A DNA stretch of 64,000 bases from Paramesorhizobium deserti (GTDB lineage Bacteria > Pseudomonadota > Alphaproteobacteria > Rhizobiales > Rhizobiaceae), in NCBI RefSeq assembly GCF_001558695.1, contig NZ_LNTU01000001.1:930001-994000 (forward strand), read 5' to 3'. This document shows, one piece after another, positions 29,403-39,056 of the stretch; the first letter of the stretch is position 1; each line of letters starts with the position of its first letter. A program made the position numbers and the translations under genes. The notes beneath the pieces are model-generated. The model was not told where the DNA came from. It was given only the letters and a program-made list of their open reading frames with translations, and did not search any database.

Positions 29403-30359
29403 TCACATCCCGACATGATCATCGAGGGCAGGCTGCCGTTTCAGCCATTCCAGAGCCGTCTGCGGCTTGACGAAGAGAAGGGTGACGTCAGGCCGCCGGG
29501 ACCGCAGGCGCGTTTCGATGCGATCCACGCATTTCTCTATGCCGGAGGCGGTGAGCCTGTCCCTGAATTCAACGCTGAGCGCCGTTAGGATCTCCTCCGG
29601 TCCCAGATGGACGGTCAGCACATCATTGACCTTCCGCACGTCCCGGTCGGCTTGCGCAACAGCCAGGATTTCCGCCTGGACCTCGGGAACCGCCGCCTCG
29701 CCGATCAGCAGCCCCTTGCTTTCCAAGGCCAGGGATATGGCCGTGGTCGCAAGGACCAGCGCAATGCAAATGGAGGCGACGCCGTCGAGAACCGGCATAT
29801 CGAACATATGTGCCGTGACAATGCCCAGGAACGCGAAGATCAGGCCGAGAAGATCGGCACTGTTCACGAAGAGAACCGTGAAAACCATGGAATCCTTGCT
29901 GCGGCGGAAGGTCGTGAGATAGCTGTAGCTGCCTTTAGTCCGGCGGAACTCCTCAAAGGCGACCAGCCATGCCCAGGCCTCGAACAGGAACGACAGGCCC
30001 AGCACCACATAATTGACCAGCGGATTGCTCATCGGCTCGGGATTGAGAATATGCCTGACACCTTCATAAAAAGACACGCCCGCGCCGAGCGCGAAAACGA
30101 GAAGCGCGACGATGAAGCTCCAGAAATAGAGTTCCCGTCCATAGCCGAAAGGATGGCCGCTATCGGCCGGACGTCCTGCCCGATGAAGCCCAAAAAGCAG
30201 AAGAACTCCGTTTCCCGTATCGACAAGCGAATGCACGCCCTCCGACAGCATGGCGGAACTGCCGGTGAAGACCGCCGCGCCGAATTTGGTCAGCGTGACC
30301 AGCAAGTCACCGATCAAGGCGGCATAGATCACTTTTCGGGAACCGGAACGCGAAGCCAT
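29403..30359 (-). CDS. cation diffusion facilitator (ZNT9-like branch)
   Basis: The 318-residue protein has six transmembrane helices and a cytosolic C-terminal domain. The first metal-site half in helix 2 is SEGVHSLVDTGN (HxxxD). In helix 5 the usual HxxxD is replaced by VNSADLLGLIFAFLGI, and the sequence RRSKDSMVFTVLFVNSAD resembles the SLC30A9/ZNT9 branch rather than zinc-exporting FieF or CzcD. Substrate is therefore uncertain. The ATG at 30359 was chosen over one at 30380. Palindromes lie upstream. Confidence 0.86.
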   Translation of the reverse strand: MASRSGSRKVIYAALIGDLLVTLTKFGAAVFTGSSAMLSEGVHSLVDTGNGVLLLFGLHRAGRPADSGHPFGYGRELYFWSFIVALLVFALGAGVSFYEGVRHILNPEPMSNPLVNYVVLGLSFLFEAWAWLVAFEEFRRTKGSYSYLTTFRRSKDSMVFTVLFVNSADLLGLIFAFLGIVTAHMFDMPVLDGVASICIALVLATTAISLALESKGLLIGEAAVPEVQAEILAVAQADRDVRKVNDVLTVHLGPEEILTALSVEFRDRLTASGIEKCVDRIETRLRSRRPDVTLLFVKPQTALEWLKRQPALDDHVGM

Positions 30360-30395
30360 CGTGCTCTCTTGTCGCAGCAATCAGGATATCGCGTA

Positions 30396-30430
30396 TAAGT
30401 TGCACTATACTTATTAATACAATTTGTATT
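30396..30430 (-). promoter_or_regulatory. palindromic operator candidates upstream of the CDF gene
   Basis: AATACAA-T-TTGTATT (30416-30430) is a perfect 15-bp inverted repeat in an AT-rich stretch 57 bp before the start codon; TAAGT-N8-ACTTA overlaps the same stretch. No regulator gene is adjacent. Function is inferred only from symmetry and position. Confidence 0.4.
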
Positions 30431-30484
30431 TGAGAAGCGAAAGTGTGCAGCCCGCCCGCGCAAAGCATACGCGGCGTTGGACCA

Positions 30485-31747
30485 TCATTTGATTGCGCCG
30501 ATCAGGGCTTTCTCGGGAAAGCAGGTGGCCGGCTGGCCATGCTTGGCCTGCCAATCGCCGATGGACCGGCGCGTCTTGAAGCCGGGAAGGCCATCGGCTT
30601 TGCCGACGTCGTATCCCTTCGTCTGCAGCGCCCTCTGCATGGCGGCGATATCGGAGCGATACATGCCGCCGACATCGCCCCATTGCCGCGAGAAGCCACG
30701 CGCCCCATAGGCAATGCGGTCACCGGCATGGCCGATGAACAACGCGTAGAGATCGCTCATATTATAGCTTTTCAGCACATAGAAATTGGGCGTGACGATA
30801 AAGGCCGGGCCATGCCGGCCAGCTGGCATCAGAAGATATCCCTCGCCAGAAAGCTCGTTCGCCGGGAAGGGTTTGCCATTGACGCGGGTAATGCCCATCT
30901 CAGCCCAATCGGCTATTTTCAGCCCCTGATCTGGGCCTTCCAGCGCGCAGGTCAGCCCCGCCGGCACGTTGACCTCGAAACCCCAGTCGCGCCCGCGCTG
31001 CCAACCATGCAGACGCAGATAATTGGCGATCGAGGCGAGCGTGTCGGGCACGGAGTTCCAGATATCACGCTTGCCGTCGCCATTGAAATCGACGGCGTGC
31101 TTCAAATAGGAGGTCGGCATGAATTGCGGCTGGCCCATGGCGCCGGCCCATGAGCTCTTCATTGCTCCGGCATCGATATAGCGATGCTGCACGATCTCCA
31201 GCGCGGCCAGGAGCTCCTGACGGAACATTTCCTTGCGCGTCGCCATGAAGGCCTTGGTGCCCAGCACTTCGAAGGCATTATAGGGAATCTTGACGCCGCC
31301 GAAGCCTGATTCCCTGCCCCATATGGCAAGGACGACCGCGCCCGGCACGCCATATTGCTTCTCGATCGCCGCGAGAGTGCTTGCATGTTGCCCGGCGCGC
31401 GTCTTTCCGCCGGCAGCGACATGACCAATGGTCTTTTCGTTGAAATATTTGCCCGGCGAGCCGAATTCCGCCTGAACCTGTTCTTTCGGCGTCGTCGGTT
31501 TTGTGCCCGGGGGGACCAGATCGGGCAGCTTCCAGTTGAGCTTCACCCCAGCGAAAGCCTTGTCGAAAGTGGAACGGGAAACGCCGTTGGCCTTCGCCTC
31601 CGGCCAGAGATCACGGTCGAGCCATGTACGGAACTGCGCTTCCGTCTCGGCTTTCGAAGGTGCTGCGGCGGCAGGTCCGGCCAGAAGGAATGGCAGGCAG
31701 AAAACGGCCACACCCAAACGTTTTAAAGCCGCTCCGAATCTTCGCAT
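30485..31747 (-). CDS. lytic murein transglycosylase (MltB-type) with peptidoglycan-binding domain
   Basis: The 420-residue protein has a signal peptide (to about residue 29, AGPAAAA) and an SLT_2 catalytic domain with the glutamate in LAIWGRESGFGG. AMGQPQFMPTSYLKHAVDFNGDGKRDIW is typical of the family. A C-terminal peptidoglycan-binding domain follows (DIAAMQRALQTKGYDVGKADGLPG, about 355-410). It cleaves glycan strands to anhydromuropeptides. Absence of a lipobox suggests a soluble periplasmic enzyme. It lies 8 nt downstream of recR on the same strand. Confidence 0.92.
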   Translation of the reverse strand: MRRFGAALKRLGVAVFCLPFLLAGPAAAAPSKAETEAQFRTWLDRDLWPEAKANGVSRSTFDKAFAGVKLNWKLPDLVPPGTKPTTPKEQVQAEFGSPGKYFNEKTIGHVAAGGKTRAGQHASTLAAIEKQYGVPGAVVLAIWGRESGFGGVKIPYNAFEVLGTKAFMATRKEMFRQELLAALEIVQHRYIDAGAMKSSWAGAMGQPQFMPTSYLKHAVDFNGDGKRDIWNSVPDTLASIANYLRLHGWQRGRDWGFEVNVPAGLTCALEGPDQGLKIADWAEMGITRVNGKPFPANELSGEGYLLMPAGRHGPAFIVTPNFYVLKSYNMSDLYALFIGHAGDRIAYGARGFSRQWGDVGGMYRSDIAAMQRALQTKGYDVGKADGLPGFKTRRSIGDWQAKHGQPATCFPEKALIGAIK

Positions 31748-31755
31748 CCGATCTC

Positions 31756-32361
31756 CTACAACGCCGTGCGCGCCCGCAAGGCTGCCGCCAATGTCCCTTC
31801 GTCGAGATAGTCAAGCTCGCCGCCGACCGGCACGCCATGGGCGAGCCTGGTCACACGCACGTCGAAGCCGGAAAGCTGGTCGGTGATATAATGGGCGGTC
31901 GTCTGGCCCTCGACGGTGGCGTTGACGGCGAGGATCACTTCCTTCACCTCCCCCGCTCCGACCCGCTCGACCAGGCCGCGGATATTGAGATCGTCAGGCC
32001 CGATGCCGTCGAGCGGCGACAGCCGGCCGCCGAGCACATGATAGCGCACGTTCATCGTGCCGGCGCGTTCCAGCGCCCAGAGGTCCGACACGTCCTCGAC
32101 GACGATGAGCGTCGCCGGATCGCGGCGCGGATCGGTGCAGACGGTGCAGGGATCGCTGGTATCGACATTGCCGCAGGTCGAGCAGACGCGCACCTTCTCG
32201 GCGGCATCCTGCATGGCGCTGCCGAGCGGAATCAGCAACGCTTCCTTTTTCTTGATGAGATGGAGCGCCGCACGCCGCGCCGATCGCGGCCCCAGGCCCG
32301 GCACACGGGCAAGGAGCTGGATCAGGCGTTCAATTTCAGGGCCGGCGATTCGTTTGGACAT
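31756..32361 (-). CDS. recR: recombination mediator RecR
   Basis: The 201-residue protein shows the RecR order: an N-terminal helix-hairpin-helix ([18 protein letters not shown]), a C4 zinc finger ([17 protein letters not shown]), a TOPRIM domain ([33 protein letters not shown]) and the Walker-like end [16 protein letters not shown]. It acts with RecF and RecO to load RecA at gaps. The dnaX-ebfC-recR order is widely conserved. A repetitive inverted repeat fills the space upstream, and no Shine-Dalgarno sequence is visible. Confidence 0.96.
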   Translation of the reverse strand: MSKRIAGPEIERLIQLLARVPGLGPRSARRAALHLIKKKEALLIPLGSAMQDAAEKVRVCSTCGNVDTSDPCTVCTDPRRDPATLIVVEDVSDLWALERAGTMNVRYHVLGGRLSPLDGIGPDDLNIRGLVERVGAGEVKEVILAVNATVEGQTTAHYITDQLSGFDVRVTRLAHGVPVGGELDYLDEGTLAAALRARTAL

Positions 32362-32366
32362 GATTC

Positions 32367-32477
32367 AGTGAGTAGTGAGATAGGGAATAGTGAGATAGAG
32401 GGAAAAAATCTTTGGAATCAATTTCCTCGATCGTTTACGCACTGACTACCTCACTATCTCACTATTCCCTACTCACT
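32367..32477. repeat. AGTGAG-type inverted repeat between ebfC and recR
   Basis: Left arm 32367-32402 and right arm 32440-32477 are built from AGTGAG/ATAGTGAG-like units. An 18-bp stretch, TAGGGAATAGTGAGATAG at 32381-32398, is perfectly complementary to 32454-32471. The right arm reaches into the ebfC stop codon and the left arm ends 5 nt before the recR start. It looks like an inserted palindromic repeat. Confidence 0.8.
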
Positions 32478-32799
32478 AAAATGGTAGCTTAAAGCCAGGA
32501 GGCAACGGCAGACCGGCGGTTAGCGCCTGCGTCTTCTCGGCCATCAGTGCCTCGATCTTGGTCTTCGCCTCGTTGTGAGCCGCGACGATCAGATCCTCGA
32601 GGATTTCGGCCTCGTCCTCTTTGAGAAGCGAGGGATCGATCTTGAGCGCACTCATCACGCCCTTGCCGGACAATGTGACGCTGACCAAGCCACCGCCGGA
32701 CGTTCCCGTCGCTTCGAGATTGGCGATCTCATCCTGCATGGCCTGCATCTTGGCCTGCATTTCCTTCGCCTGTTTCAGCATACCCATCATGTCACGCAT
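32476..32799 (-). CDS. YbaB/EbfC family nucleoid-associated protein
   Basis: The 107-residue protein has the family pattern [43 protein letters not shown] and [23 protein letters not shown], with helices flanking a beta-sheet. Homologues bind DNA as dimers. It lies 26 nt after dnaX and before recR, the classic arrangement. The stop codon overlaps the right arm of the inverted repeat. Confidence 0.94.
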   Translation of the reverse strand: MRDMMGMLKQAKEMQAKMQAMQDEIANLEATGTSGGGLVSVTLSGKGVMSALKIDPSLLKEDEAEILEDLIVAAHNEAKTKIEALMAEKTQALTAGLPLPPGFKLPF

Positions 32800-32825
32800 G
32801 GGTCGAACTCCTGCTTCTATTTTTA

Positions 32826-34652
32826 TTAGTCGTCATCGTCCGGCGTCAGCGAGACATCCGGCAATTCGGCATCCAGATCAACGCCGGCATCCTCCTGCGC
32901 CTCGCTCGTGGCGATGCGGACATCGGTGATCCGGGCGCCGGGGAACTGGGCGAGGATCGCCGCCACGTCGGGATCGGCGCGGGCGTCGGTGACGAGCATG
33001 TCACGGCGCGCGGCCTCCACTTCGGCAATGGTCTGGCCGCCTGCCTCACGCGACACCGACACCATCCAGCGAACCCCGGTCCAAGCGAGAAGCTTCTGCG
33101 CGATATCGCTTGGCAGCGTCTTCGGCGCATCTTCGGTCAGGCCGATCTCCAGCCGTCCCGGCGCGATGGCGACGAGGCGCACGCAGTTCTTGATCATGAT
33201 CTTGAGCTGCATGTCACGGTGTTTGTCGGCCAATGCCACGATATCGGCAAGGCCGCTCAACGGCACCGCGGGCGTTGCGGCTTCGGCGGCAGGCTCCGGC
33301 TGCGGCCGGGGTTCGGGCGCGGGCCGCGCCTGCTGCTCCGGCTGGACGAGACGCATCGCCGTCGAGCCGTTGCCGCCGGTCACGCCCATGGAAGACGATG
33401 CCACCGCGTCGGCAGGACGACTGCCCGACATGACCGCCCCGCCGTTCGGCCGCGGAGCATCGGCACTGGGACGTGGTGCGGACACGGCGCCGCTCTCGAG
33501 CGCCTTCAGCGCTTCATCGAGCGTCGGCAGATCCGCAGCATGCGCCAAACGGATCAGCAGCATCTCGGCAGCCTGGATCGGACGGGAAGCGGTCTCCACC
33601 TCGCCGATACCCTTCAACAGCATCTGCCAGGTACGCGACAGGACGCGGATCGACAGTTTTTCGGCGAAATCACGGCCGCGCACGCGCTCGTCTTCCGACA
33701 GCGACATGTCGTCCGCTACTTCCGGCGTGAAGCGCAGCCGCGTCACCAGATGGTTGAATTCGGCCAAGTCGGTCAGCACGACAGCCGGATCGGCTCCGAC
33801 ATCATATTGCGCGCGGAACTCCTTCAGCGCCGCCGCCACATCGCCGCGCATCAGCATCTCGAACAGGTCGATGATGCGGGCGCGGTCGGCAAGGCCCAGC
33901 ATGGCGCGCACCGTCTCCGCCTCGACCCTGCCGCCGCCATGGGCGATCGCCTGATCCAGAATCGACAGCGAATCGCGCGCCGAGCCCTCGCCTGCGCGCG
34001 CGATCATCGCCAGCGAGACGTCATCGATGTCGATCCCCTCCTGCCCGGCGATATTTCTCAAATGCCCGGCGAGAAGCCCGGAATCGATACGCCGCAGATC
34101 GAAGCGCTGGCAGCGCGACAGGACCGTGATCGGAACCTTGCGGATCTCGGTGGTGGCGAAGATGAACTTCACATGCGGCGGCGGTTCCTCAAGCGTCTTC
34201 AGCAGGCCGTTGAAGGCCTGGTTCGACAGCATGTGAACCTCGTCGATGATATAGACCTTGTAGCGCGCCGAAACCGGACGGTAGCGCACCTGCTCGATGA
34301 TTTCGCGGATATCGTCAATGCCGGTATGGGAGGCGGCGTCCATCTCGATGACATCGACATGGCGGCCTTCCATGATCGCCTGGCAATGCTCGCCCGGGAT
34401 CGAAAGATCGATTGTGGGCTGGTCTATGGCGTCGGTCTTGTAATTAAGCGCGCGCGCGAGGATGCGCGCCGTCGTCGTCTTGCCGACCCCGCGGACGCCG
34501 GTCAGCATCCAGGCCTGGGCGATGCGCCCGGTATGGAAAGCGTTTGTGAGCGTGCGGACCATCGGCTCCTGGCCGACGAGATCGCCGAAATTCTGCGGAC
34601 GGTACTTCCGGGCGAGAACGCGGTAGGCGCCGTCTGCCGTTTTCGTCTCCAT
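32826..34652 (-). CDS. dnaX: DNA polymerase III subunit gamma/tau
   Basis: The 608-residue clamp-loader ATPase has a Walker A ([19 protein letters not shown]), Walker B/DEAH-like [24 protein letters not shown] and sensor region [12 protein letters not shown]. The zinc-module region reads [26 protein letters not shown], so only one of the four usual cysteines remains. A Pro/Ala-rich linker (about 380-450) precedes the C-terminal tau domain. The SRP RNA gene lies upstream on the same strand. Confidence 0.95.
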   Translation of the reverse strand: METKTADGAYRVLARKYRPQNFGDLVGQEPMVRTLTNAFHTGRIAQAWMLTGVRGVGKTTTARILARALNYKTDAIDQPTIDLSIPGEHCQAIMEGRHVDVIEMDAASHTGIDDIREIIEQVRYRPVSARYKVYIIDEVHMLSNQAFNGLLKTLEEPPPHVKFIFATTEIRKVPITVLSRCQRFDLRRIDSGLLAGHLRNIAGQEGIDIDDVSLAMIARAGEGSARDSLSILDQAIAHGGGRVEAETVRAMLGLADRARIIDLFEMLMRGDVAAALKEFRAQYDVGADPAVVLTDLAEFNHLVTRLRFTPEVADDMSLSEDERVRGRDFAEKLSIRVLSRTWQMLLKGIGEVETASRPIQAAEMLLIRLAHAADLPTLDEALKALESGAVSAPRPSADAPRPNGGAVMSGSRPADAVASSSMGVTGGNGSTAMRLVQPEQQARPAPEPRPQPEPAAEAATPAVPLSGLADIVALADKHRDMQLKIMIKNCVRLVAIAPGRLEIGLTEDAPKTLPSDIAQKLLAWTGVRWMVSVSREAGGQTIAEVEAARRDMLVTDARADPDVAAILAQFPGARITDVRIATSEAQEDAGVDLDAELPDVSLTPDDDD

Positions 34653-34789
34653 GCCGAGCGTTCCGATTCCTTGTTTGCACCCTGTGCCACGGAGTTTGGA
34701 CCGCCGGGCATGGCACCGTCAATGTTACATCGAGGCGAACATCGGCCAAGAACCCGCGACCGCAAACCATACCCGCAAAAGGGAAGAGG

Positions 34790-34888
34790 GTGGGAGGCTG
34801 GCACGGTGACCCGTGCCCGGCTCGTTAGGGCTGCTTCCTTCCGGACCTGACCCGGTTGGCGAGTGGCTCGTCCACCACCAACCTCCCG
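34790..34888 (-). ncRNA. ffs: signal recognition particle RNA, small bacterial type
   Basis: The minus strand contains the highly conserved apical region GGGTCAGGTCCGGAAGGAAG followed by CAGCC, flanked by complementary arms (GGGAGGTTGGTGG near the 5' end, CAGCCTCCCACC at the 3' end) forming one long hairpin of about 99 nt. It binds Ffh for co-translational protein targeting. It is located upstream of dnaX, a frequent position in alphaproteobacteria. Confidence 0.95.
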
Positions 34889-34955
34889 AGCTTCATATCG
34901 TCAATCGGCACGCAAAAAGCAAGCCAAAGCACAAAAAAACTGCTATTTGAAGCGC

Positions 34956-35360
34956 ATGACGACATTCGTGCTTGATGAGAAACTCACTGCGGACACAATT
35001 GCGGTCGCCACGCTGGGGCTCTGCGACCTCAGGCTCATGAACGACCGCCGCTGGCCCTGGCTCATCCTCGTGCCGCAGCGGCCCGACAAGGTGGAACTGC
35101 ACGACCTGACGCCGCTCGACCAGACCATGCTGACCTTCGAGTTGGCGATGGCCGCGCAGGCGCTCAAATCCGTAACGGCTTGCGAGAAGATCAACACCGG
35201 CGCGCTCGGCAATATCGTGCGGCAGCTTCACGTGCACATCATCGCCCGCAACAGCGGCGATCCCGCCTGGCCCGGACCGGTCTGGGGCCACGGCACAAGC
35301 GAGCCCTACCAGCCGGAGGTTGCGGAACAATTCGCCCTCGCCATCAGAAACGCGCTTTAG
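34956..35360 (+). CDS. HIT family hydrolase
   Basis: The 134-residue protein has the histidine-triad motif in VRQLHVHIIAR (H-x-H). DRRWPWLILVPQRP and LELHDL-like sequence around residues 32-50 also fit the family. HIT proteins cleave nucleotide phosphoramidates or related substrates; the specific one is unknown. The ATG at 34956 was chosen because the conserved region starts right after it and the upstream frame crosses the SRP RNA. It is followed by nudC after 28 nt, so both probably share a transcript. Confidence 0.88.
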   Translation: MTTFVLDEKLTADTIAVATLGLCDLRLMNDRRWPWLILVPQRPDKVELHDLTPLDQTMLTFELAMAAQALKSVTACEKINTGALGNIVRQLHVHIIARNSGDPAWPGPVWGHGTSEPYQPEVAEQFALAIRNAL

Positions 35361-35388
35361 ATATTTGACAGCCTCACCCGGAGTTTCC

Positions 35389-36330
35389 ATGAGATTGCGC
35401 CTGTTCGACCTGCCGGAGATCGAGCCGAGCCAGGCGGTCGGCTTTGCCGGCAACATCATCGACCGGCTGTCGGAGAAGCGTTCAGACGATGCGGCCGAGA
35501 AAGCGCTGGCCGAGCCGGAAGCGCTGATCATGCTGCTCGGCAAGGGCCGCGTGCATCTCTCCTTCAGGAATGGATCCCGGCCGAAAATCTTTTTCACCGC
35601 GAGCGAGATCGCACACTTCGAGCCGCTGCTGCATGAGGCGGTGCTGCTCGGTCGGCAGGACGAGCGGCCGCTGCTTGCCGCCGTCACCACATCAGATCCG
35701 GAAAAGCTGCCTGAGCCTTTCAAGGCCGTCGACTACCGCTCGGTCTATATGCAGGGGCTTATTCCGGGCGACGAGCTCGGAGCGCTGGCGCAGGCGGCAG
35801 CCCTCATCGCGTGGCACGAGAACTACCGCTATTGCGGCCGCTGCGGAACGCTTACCGAAATGCGAGCCGGGGGCTACAAGCGCGTCTGTCCACATTGCGA
35901 GGCCCAGCACTTTCCGCGTACAGATCCGGTAGCGATCATGCTGGCGGTGCGCGGCGATCGCTGTCTTCTGGCGAGAAGCCCGCATTTCGCGCCTGATATG
36001 TATTCATGTCTCGCCGGTTTCATCGAGCCCGGCGAAACCATCGAGGCGGCAGTGCGCCGCGAAACGCGCGAGGAAGCGGGCGTGCCGATCGGCCGCGTCG
36101 CCTATCACGCGAGCCAGCCCTGGCCCTTCCCCTATTCGCTGATGATCGGCTGCCATGCCGAGGCGCTGTCGGACGAGATCATCATCGACCGCACGGAGCT
36201 GGAGGACGGACGCTGGTTCGAGCGCGGCGAAGTGCTCGCCATGCTCGACCGCACGCATCCGCAAGGGCTGATGACGCCGCCGCCGGGCGCCATCGCCGCC
36301 CATCTCATCCGGAGCTGGGCGGAAAGCTGA
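35389..36330 (+). CDS. nudC: NAD(+)/NADH pyrophosphatase NudC
   Basis: The 313-residue protein has a four-cysteine zinc ribbon (CGRCGTLTEMRAGGYKRVCPHC) followed by the Nudix box GFIEPGETIEAAVRRETREE. The NudC-specific array SQPWPFPYSLMIG follows. NudC hydrolyses NADH and removes NAD caps from RNA. The ATG at 35389 has GGAG nearby (CCCGGAGTTTCC). It is convergent with pheA with only 30 bp between stops and no obvious terminator. Confidence 0.95.
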   Translation: MRLRLFDLPEIEPSQAVGFAGNIIDRLSEKRSDDAAEKALAEPEALIMLLGKGRVHLSFRNGSRPKIFFTASEIAHFEPLLHEAVLLGRQDERPLLAAVTTSDPEKLPEPFKAVDYRSVYMQGLIPGDELGALAQAAALIAWHENYRYCGRCGTLTEMRAGGYKRVCPHCEAQHFPRTDPVAIMLAVRGDRCLLARSPHFAPDMYSCLAGFIEPGETIEAAVRRETREEAGVPIGRVAYHASQPWPFPYSLMIGCHAEALSDEIIIDRTELEDGRWFERGEVLAMLDRTHPQGLMTPPPGAIAAHLIRSWAES

Positions 36331-36360
36331 TCCGCCGTCAGAGCACGAGGATCAGTTGCG

Positions 36361-37230
36361 CTACTCCCCCAGCTCGTTCTGCGTATCGCGGAAAGAGCTG
36401 CCAGGATAGACGCCGACGATGCGCATCTCCCTGGAAAAGAATTCCAGTTCCTCGAGCGCAAGCTTCACCGGCCGCTCGTCCGGATGGCCCTCGATATCCG
36501 CATAAAATTGCGTGGCGGTGAAGGTGCCGCCAATCTGATAGCTCTCGAGCTTGGTCATATTGATACCGTTGGTGGCGAAGCCGCCCATGGCCTTATAGAG
36601 CGCGGCCGGGACGTTCCGCACCCGGAAGACAAAGGTCGTGACGATGCGGCTGCCATCGGCCGGGCGCGGCGCCCATTTCTTTGATTTCGACAGGACGACG
36701 AAACGGGTGATATTGTTTTCCATATCCTCGACATTCTCGGCCAGGATGTCGAGGCCGTAGAGACCGGCGGCCAGACGCGGCGCGAGCGCCGCCATGGTCT
36801 TGTCGCCCGCTTCCGCGACGATACGGGCGGCACCTGCCGTATCGCCCGCCACCATCGGCTTCCAACCGTGCTTGCGGATGACCTTCCGGCATTGGCCGAG
36901 CGCATGGATATGGCTGTGGACCGACCTGATTTCGTCCAGCTTGGTGCCCGGCAGGGCCATCAGCTGGAAATGGATGGGCAGGAAATATTCGCCGACGATA
37001 TGCAGCCGCGATTCGGGCAGGAGATGGTGGATATCGGCGACGCGGCCGGCGATCGTGTTCTCGATCGGGATCATCGCCAGATCGGCGGTCCCTGTCTCAA
37101 CCGCATTGAACGCATCCTCGAATGTCGGGCAGGGCAGCGGCTCCATGTCCGGAAACATGTTGCGGCAGGCCGTATCGGAATTTGCCCCCGGCTCGCCCTG
37201 GAACGAGATTTTGTTGGTCTTTCCCGCCAT
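36361..37230 (-). CDS. pheA: prephenate dehydratase
   Basis: The 289-residue monofunctional enzyme converts prephenate to phenylpyruvate in phenylalanine synthesis. The catalytic domain (about residues 7-185) has FQGEPGANSDTA, PIENTIAGRVADIHHLL and ENNITRFVVLSK, which includes the T-R-F catalytic triplet. The C-terminal ACT domain (about 200-280) includes NGINMTKLESY, the phenylalanine-binding ESR-like motif. No chorismate mutase domain is present. It lies 15 nt after kdsB. Confidence 0.95.
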   Translation of the reverse strand: MAGKTNKISFQGEPGANSDTACRNMFPDMEPLPCPTFEDAFNAVETGTADLAMIPIENTIAGRVADIHHLLPESRLHIVGEYFLPIHFQLMALPGTKLDEIRSVHSHIHALGQCRKVIRKHGWKPMVAGDTAGAARIVAEAGDKTMAALAPRLAAGLYGLDILAENVEDMENNITRFVVLSKSKKWAPRPADGSRIVTTFVFRVRNVPAALYKAMGGFATNGINMTKLESYQIGGTFTATQFYADIEGHPDERPVKLALEELEFFSREMRIVGVYPGSSFRDTQNELGE

Positions 37231-37245
37231 GTCGGATGTCTTTCC

Positions 37246-37983
37246 TTAAATGTCCTGAGATATAAGTGCGCGCGCCCGTTCGAGATCGGCAGGCGTATCG
37301 ACGCCGAGCGGCACGGATTTGACGATTTCCACGTCAATCCGCATGCCGGCCTCCAATGCGCGGAGCTGCTCCAGCTTCTCGCGCCGCTCCAGCGGCGACG
37401 GCCCGAGCCGGACGAATCGCTCCAGCGCGGCGCGGCGATAGGCATAGAGCCCGATATGATGATAGAGCGGCCCCTCGCCCCACGGCGCGGTGGCGCGGGT
37501 GAAATAAAGCGCGCGCAGCCGCTTGTCCCCGACAAGCGGCGAACCGACGATCTTGACCACGCTCGGGTTGGTTTTCTCGCTCTCTTCAGTGATCTCGACG
37601 CCAAGCGTTGCGATATCGGCCGGGCCGTCCTCGAGCGGCCGCAGCGCCCTGACGATGATCTCGGGGTCGATGGTCGGCAGATCGCCCTGCACATTGATGA
37701 TGGCGTCAATTTCTCCATCGGGATCGAGCGACTGAAGCGCCTCATAGATGCGATCGGAACCCGATTCGTGATCGGCGCGGGTCATCACGGCCTCGAAGCC
37801 GTGGGCGCGAATCGCAATGGCGATATCCTCACTGTCGGTGGCGACGACCGTGCGGCCCAGGCGGGCAGCGGCGGCTCGCTCGGCGACATGGACGATCATC
37901 GGCTTGCCCGCGATATCGGCCAGCGGCTTGTTGGGCAGGCGCGTGGATGCTAGGCGCGAGGGAATAAGCGTCAGGGTTTTCAT
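37246..37983 (-). CDS. kdsB: 3-deoxy-manno-octulosonate cytidylyltransferase
   Basis: The 245-residue enzyme activates Kdo with CTP for lipid A/core synthesis. It has the nucleotidyltransferase start [19 protein letters not shown], then [30 protein letters not shown] and [16 protein letters not shown]. The ATG at 37983 begins the family N terminus; an in-frame ATG at 37995 would add four residues. It precedes pheA on the same strand. Confidence 0.95.
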   Translation of the reverse strand: MKTLTLIPSRLASTRLPNKPLADIAGKPMIVHVAERAAAARLGRTVVATDSEDIAIAIRAHGFEAVMTRADHESGSDRIYEALQSLDPDGEIDAIINVQGDLPTIDPEIIVRALRPLEDGPADIATLGVEITEESEKTNPSVVKIVGSPLVGDKRLRALYFTRATAPWGEGPLYHHIGLYAYRRAALERFVRLGPSPLERREKLEQLRALEAGMRIDVEIVKSVPLGVDTPADLERARALISQDI

Positions 37984-38178
37984 GGTCTGGAGCATGAGGC
38001 TTGGTTTTCCAAAAGTGTCAAAAAGTCACGGGCCTGAGCGTCCTTATAGGTGTTGCAAGTGCGGAGCAAAAGACCTAGTTTCCGCGCCATCTTGGACAAG
38101 GAGGGGACCGGCCCAGGCTATATGGGCTTGCGTTTCCCGAAGATGAGGACCTCTCAAAAGGGGGAGCGCTGACTGCAG

Positions 38179-38922
38179 ATGGAATCTCAAACCTATAAAT
38201 ACACCGGAGCCTTTCTCGCGGCGACTTTTGTCGTCATGACGGTCAGCCTGTTGTCCGATGTCATTTTTGATAGCCCCAAGCCCGAGAAGGAAGGCTATGC
38301 CATCCAGGCGATGGAGCAGCCCGCCGGTGGCGAAGAGAAGGCCGCACCGGCAGCCGTGCCGATCGCCACGCTGCTGCAGACCGCCGACCCGAAGAAAGGC
38401 GAAGCCGTTTTCAAGCGCTGCCAGGCCTGCCATACCGGCGAGAAGGGCGGACCGAACAAGGTCGGTCCGGACCTGTGGGATATCGTCAACCGTCCGATCG
38501 CATCTCATCCGGGCTTCAGCTATTCGGCCGGCATGAAGGAATTCGCCAAGGACAACAAGGTCTGGGATTACGAGCATCTCAACGGCTTCCTCACCTCGCC
38601 CAAGAACTACGTCAAGGGCACGGCGATGGGCTTCGCCGGCGACAAGAACGATAGCGAGCGCGCCGATCTGATCGCCTATCTGCGTACGCTTTCCGACAAT
38701 CCGGCACCGCTGCCGGCAGCACCGGCCGCCGAGCCTGCCGCAACCGAGGGTGCTGCGCCGGCTGAAGACGCCAAGCCTGCCGAAGGTGGAGCCGAACAGC
38801 CCGCCGGCGAGACCGAGAAGCCCGCAGAGAACACTGCGCCTGCGCAGGGCGAACAGCCCGCGCCGGCTCCAGGTGGAGAAACAGCCCCGGCAGAGGGCGG
38901 GCAGCCTGCTACCAATCAGTAA
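38179..38922 (+). CDS. membrane-anchored cytochrome c (CycM type) with acidic Pro/Ala tail
   Basis: The 247-residue protein has one N-terminal membrane helix (about 9-28), a class I cytochrome c domain with haem motif CQACH and axial methionine in GTAMGFAG. A roughly 70-residue Ala/Pro/Glu-rich tail of low complexity follows. CycM-type proteins carry electrons from the bc1 complex to terminal oxidases at the periplasmic face. The tail makes the protein longer than the 180-190 residues I would expect. Confidence 0.92.
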   Translation: MESQTYKYTGAFLAATFVVMTVSLLSDVIFDSPKPEKEGYAIQAMEQPAGGEEKAAPAAVPIATLLQTADPKKGEAVFKRCQACHTGEKGGPNKVGPDLWDIVNRPIASHPGFSYSAGMKEFAKDNKVWDYEHLNGFLTSPKNYVKGTAMGFAGDKNDSERADLIAYLRTLSDNPAPLPAAPAAEPAATEGAAPAEDAKPAEGGAEQPAGETEKPAENTAPAQGEQPAPAPGGETAPAEGGQPATNQ

Positions 38923-38942
38923 TCATATCGATCATCTCATTG

Positions 38943-38970
38943 AAAAGCCGGGCTTTCAGCCCGGCTTTTT
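38943..38970 (+). terminator. intrinsic terminator after cytochrome c
   Basis: AAAGCCGGGCT and AGCCCGGCTTT pair with a 3-nt loop, followed by a run of T, 20 nt after the stop codon. Confidence 0.92.
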
Positions 38971-39056
38971 TCATTTTTCGCGTAAGAATGCCTTTCTTCC
39001 TCCGCAAAATGCCATAGTCTTTTCCAAATGGGTTCCACTCATCGGAGGCAAGAGGC

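Noticed and set aside
33219-34850. 543-codon plus-strand frame opposite dnaX
   Set aside because: It extends into the SRP RNA region and is the antisense shadow of dnaX.
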